DNA of 64,000 bases from Homalodisca vitripennis (taxonomy: Eukaryota > Arthropoda > Insecta > Hemiptera > Cicadellidae). The position numbers and the translations under genes were made by a program. Below are positions 60,561 to 64,000 of the stretch, piece after piece. A model generated the notes under the pieces. The model saw only the letters and a program-made list of their open reading frames with translations. It searched no databases and was not told where the DNA came from. The stretch lies in assembly GCF_021130785.1 (NCBI RefSeq), contig NC_060215.1, positions 115,592,501 to 115,656,500 on the forward strand, written 5' to 3'. Position 1 is the stretch's first letter. Each line of letters begins with the position of its first letter.

Positions 60561-61289
60561 AGCCGTTTTTCTGACTACACGGAGGTATTCGACCACACGA
60601 TGAGCTAGTTTTTAACAACAGCTTTTTCACTAAGTAGATTTGATTGTCGTTCTTGTGTTGATTTATTGGATTAGGTTTTTAACCGATCCACGATCCCGCT
60701 TATTGTTTTCCGCGTATTATTTTATTCAATCTCGTTGAGAAATCTCTTTACCGTAGCAGTACATTCCTTACTGCGGTTATCTTCAATTTCATAAATAGGT
60801 CTAACTACCACTTCGCGGTAGTGCACGAACGCTGTAACTTGTACAAACGAAATTCTTCAGCTTCTTTCTCAACTGGAATGTTGGAACTGCAATCTCAAAC
60901 GACCACTGCTGTATGTAAACTTTATTCTATGAAACAGATTCACCAGATTTCTATTCTCTCCACCTAATCTTGACCATCTTATAACAAGTAATAAGTAGTT
61001 CAGTATTTAAATTTTATAAGTGAATTCAAAGAAATTAAATGCTAGATAACTAGTTGACCTATAGGCTACCAAATCCACCACTTAATCGAGTAGAGAAAAC
61101 TAAATAGAATCGAGTTTGGAAGTGGTCCGAGGTTGCAATTTACACCTGAACTGATGAAAAACAATTCTATTAACATTGAAGATTCTTGTGTAGTAGAAAA
61201 TATATTCTTGGAATATGGCAGTTGGAATGTAGAGTGGCAGGATGATACAAAACACCGTGTCCAGGGATCCAAACTTGTTCGTAAAAACC
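60561..61289. other. AT-rich non-coding stretch
   Basis: Nothing recognised. Opposed frames at 61066-61413 are not supported by codon use. Confidence 0.65.
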
Positions 61290-61560
61290 ACCTGCAACGT
61301 TGAAGCGGTTTATTTGGCACACACGAAGCCACCGGCCACCAGTTTGGTGGTGACTGAGGACAGGTGATGGGAAGCAAGTCAGGTGCGTGTGACGTCACAA
61401 GAACCAATGTCAATCAATCCATTAATCACCGCGCCCTCGGCTCGCACGTACAACCGACGAACGTGCCGACGTACGTGTCGCTGATGTACGCGGCGATCGA
61501 CACGCGCCCTGGTGCGACTCTAGTGGCCAAAGCGGGAACTAATCACTCCGGCTGAGCCAT
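61290..61560. promoter_or_regulatory. GC-rich island with perfect CRE and Exd/Hox-like words
   Basis: TGACGTCA lies at 61390-61397 and shares the longer string GTGACGTCACAAG with the candidate enhancer at 43153. Just downstream GTCAATCAATCC and ATTAATCACC resemble Exd/Pbx and Hox cores. CpG-rich text (CGACGAACGTGCCGACGTACG) follows at about 61453-61473. Candidate cis-regulatory element; function inferred. Confidence 0.35.
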
Positions 61561-62959
61561 ACTAACGAAAGACCACCTTATTTGGACCGCCAATTGTAAA
61601 CGTGCTCTGGTGTCTTTAAGTTATTTTGAAACCTGGGTGTTCGAATTCCGAAGCGGTCCTTAAACTTCGCGATACTGTCTTTCCAAAACCGATATTGTTC
61701 CTTAAATATGTATAAATAGCATCATGGAGTGTGGTGTTAACACATTTGTCTCATGTCCAAAACAATTGAGTGAATTTGGGTTAAAAGATACATAACGTCA
61801 TTATGAATATCAGCATACTGAGCTTCAACATCCAACACAATAGTGAAACAGCAGTGGGTTTTAAAAGAAATGTGTTTAATTCTGTTCACCATAATACTGT
61901 TTGTTACTTCACGTAGTATTCTTATGAGTGCTGGGGGGAGGGGGAGAAAAATATTTGTTGGGCGTTTCTCAACGAACCAACTTGATTTCCTTAAGAATTT
62001 ACTGTCGTGTTCTTGTCTTCATGGGACCCCTTTAAGGTTGATATGCCCCCTAGTATCAATGAGCTAAATTTGAACTGATTAACTTTATTACAGAAACCAA
62101 ATGGCAAACGAATAGGACTCTACATACACTCTACATGACATGTTCTATAAAGATCTCAGAGCTCGAGTTCTGACTCGTAAAGTTCTTTCCTCAATTTGAA
62201 CATTGAAGTTAGTGCAGTACTGCGTTCTAAGTTCACTATACGATTTTATTTCGTAACGCTAATCCATCACGAACCTAAAACCAGGGTTCTATTGCTCGAA
62301 ATTCCACTTCTTTAAGATAGTGCCTCTTTATGATTTCATAACCTAAACTGCATTTAACACTCTCCGTCTCCACCTATATTGGTATCACAAATTATAAATA
62401 TAACTAACAAATAGCTTACCTGTTTGGATAACAAACATGGTAGGTTTCAAATTGGTAGTACATCCAAATCTATTCTTGAAAAAATATACTCCGTAAAATT
62501 TTAACATTATCCCATCCCACTGAAGTGTCTGGTGATGTTTCAATCAACAGAAAAAATGAGTTAAACAAGGTTTAAGGATATAGGTGTTTACGAGTTAAGT
62601 TTATTCGTTCCTATCCCAAATACAGCGTCCCAAACACTTGTACACTTGATTTTGGATTAGTAACATGGTACCCGTACCTACTAATAAAATAAACCTGCAT
62701 GTTTAAATGTGGTATTGTTCTAACTTCATACATGTGTAAACAGAAAGTTAAATTTCTGTCATACTTATTTCATAAACATAGTCCATTAATGCGTACTTCG
62801 CTAAATGTTTCGCATAATATAATTTTATTCAAGATGCAATAAATTTTATATGAGTAAAGTATTTATTCCAACAATAATATCCCTCTAAAACTCCGTTAAT
62901 AGCATCTCGTAATAACAAAAATATAACATCGTAAGTAGAGTTAGAAAACCATAACGTTC
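61561..62959. other. AT-rich non-coding stretch
   Basis: Nothing recognised. A G-rich spot with GGGGGGAGGGGGAG lies at about 61932. Confidence 0.65.
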
Positions 62960-63330
62960 TGATAATGAATCAGAGCCTGCATTTAGTTCCCGGCTTGTCG
63001 GGTAGGGGCGCTGCCGGTTGAGCAGAGCAGCAGCGCGATCTGAGTGGCAAAAGCCAGAACTACGTAGCCGTTTGACAGCTGATCTGGTGGGGGGCGAGGG
63101 GAGGTACTCGCGGCAAACCCAAAGCGGAAAAGTTAACTTGTCTATTGTTTTCTGCAATCGATCATTATTGTACACCGCGTAGTTGTGTTGTGATACGGAG
63201 CGACAGAACCTGTGGCGGTTGGGACCCACGCGTCATGTGACATAACCTCTAAATGATCAGCTGTTCTTCTGTTTGTTGACACTAGATAGTGACGGTCAGC
63301 TGTTTTCAAATCTGCTTTCCTACACTCAAG
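62960..63330. other. GC-richer island
   Basis: Contains GGTGGGGGGCGAGGGGAGG near 63085 and two TCAGCTG E-boxes near 63257 and 63297. The 114-codon minus frame (62885-63229) shows no domain. Candidate regulatory island by composition. Confidence 0.3.
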
Positions 63331-64000
63331 ATGCTGCATACAGTAAGTGGCAGTGTAAAATATCGTAGTGTATTTGTAAGGAACCGTGGTAGGAGCTATT
63401 TATGTATATATTTAATTAATTACATTTATATAATTACAGTTATTTATTTCTAGCTGTAGCTTAAACAAGACTTGCGTTGCTAAAAATGTAATCTTGCGAA
63501 ACAGTAACATTAAAGAAGTAAATGTGCAATCGTGTATTCGTATACTTACTTATCAGAGAACATGTTTTGTGAATTTCCTTATTAATATAATTATTGCAAA
63601 AGTGCATGCATAGCGTCAAGATTCTATAAGCGACGAAAAGTCACATAAAAATTAAACTCGAAATTTCAGATATACTATGTTTCACAACTCATTTCGAGTC
63701 AATGTACCCATTCATTTGTTTAACAGTGCGATTTGAGAATGCTAGTCAGTGACGGATATGCGTATACTAACCATAATTATATTGGCATGCATATCCAACT
63801 CTGACATAGACCCTAAAACTAATGAATAGGTTCATACTACCTATGTATTCAAACCTGTAACATATCGTGCATTAATCACTATGAAAAATGTAGAAAATAT
63901 TAAATACATCTATAAATTAGTACAAAATATTTAAAATCCGTAATTTAAATAAAAATAGCATTACATGTTCTTTCAATTCAAACAATTCTTTCTCGTATCT
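63331..64000. other. AT-rich non-coding stretch
   Basis: Nothing recognised up to the end of the window. Confidence 0.7.

Noticed and set aside
61636..61652. Possible B-box (GTTCGAATTCC)
   Set aside because: It has an extra base compared with the consensus and no pairing arms.

Overview
The window looks like 64 kb of intergenic or intronic DNA from an animal, most likely an insect. It is AT-rich throughout and has no bacterial-style gene packing. The longest reading frames are only about 100-130 codons, which is what chance gives at this composition. It carries TA and GA microsatellites, a 60-base T tract, decayed class II transposons and a short run of the arthropod telomere repeat (TTAGG) at 11329. 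A hemipteran source is a guess from general appearance and was not tested. No intact protein-coding gene, rRNA, complete tRNA, operon or CRISPR array could be supported.

The best-supported objects are mobile and repetitive. A 1,084-bp non-autonomous piggyBac element (40629-41712) keeps TTAA duplications, terminal inverted repeats, a broken 5' coding end and a 77-codon C-terminal cysteine-rich domain, but has lost the catalytic core. A decayed Tc1/mariner transposase fragment lies at about 20241-20420. A five-copy 86-bp minisatellite lies at 12725-13160 and a three-copy 48-bp tandem repeat at 51299-51443. Diverged duplicated units lie at 23760-24480 and 36202-36625. tRNA-derived fragments lie at 10505-10536 and about 21064-21140. 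A perfect 29-bp inverted repeat with a 6-base spacer lies at 34550-34613.

Against the AT-rich background there are about twenty GC- and CpG-richer islands of 150-700 bp: about 2.6, 3.6, 11.9, 13.9, 14.6, 15.3, 21.4, 22.3, 24.8, 32.5, 33.8, 35.5, 38.2, 43.0, 45.0, 47.3, 48.4, 54.2, 56.5, 57.7, 60.3, 61.4 and 63.1 kb. Several hold clustered transcription-factor-like motifs: eight same-strand WGATAR sites in 181 bp at 55623-55803, six TGATAA sites plus a perfect CRE at 42938-43161, and further CREs at 53320 and 61390. My inference is that this is a regulatory gene desert or a very large intron, with candidate enhancers or promoters embedded in decayed transposon DNA. A few GC-rich stretches next to strong splice-site matches (15250-15449, 47268-47303, 57688-57874) could be exons, but none was recognised as a known protein.

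I did not find a convincing undescribed system. The items most worth a second look are the GATA clusters, the 29-bp hairpin, the coding-like stretch at 29180-29520 and the splice-flanked candidate exons.
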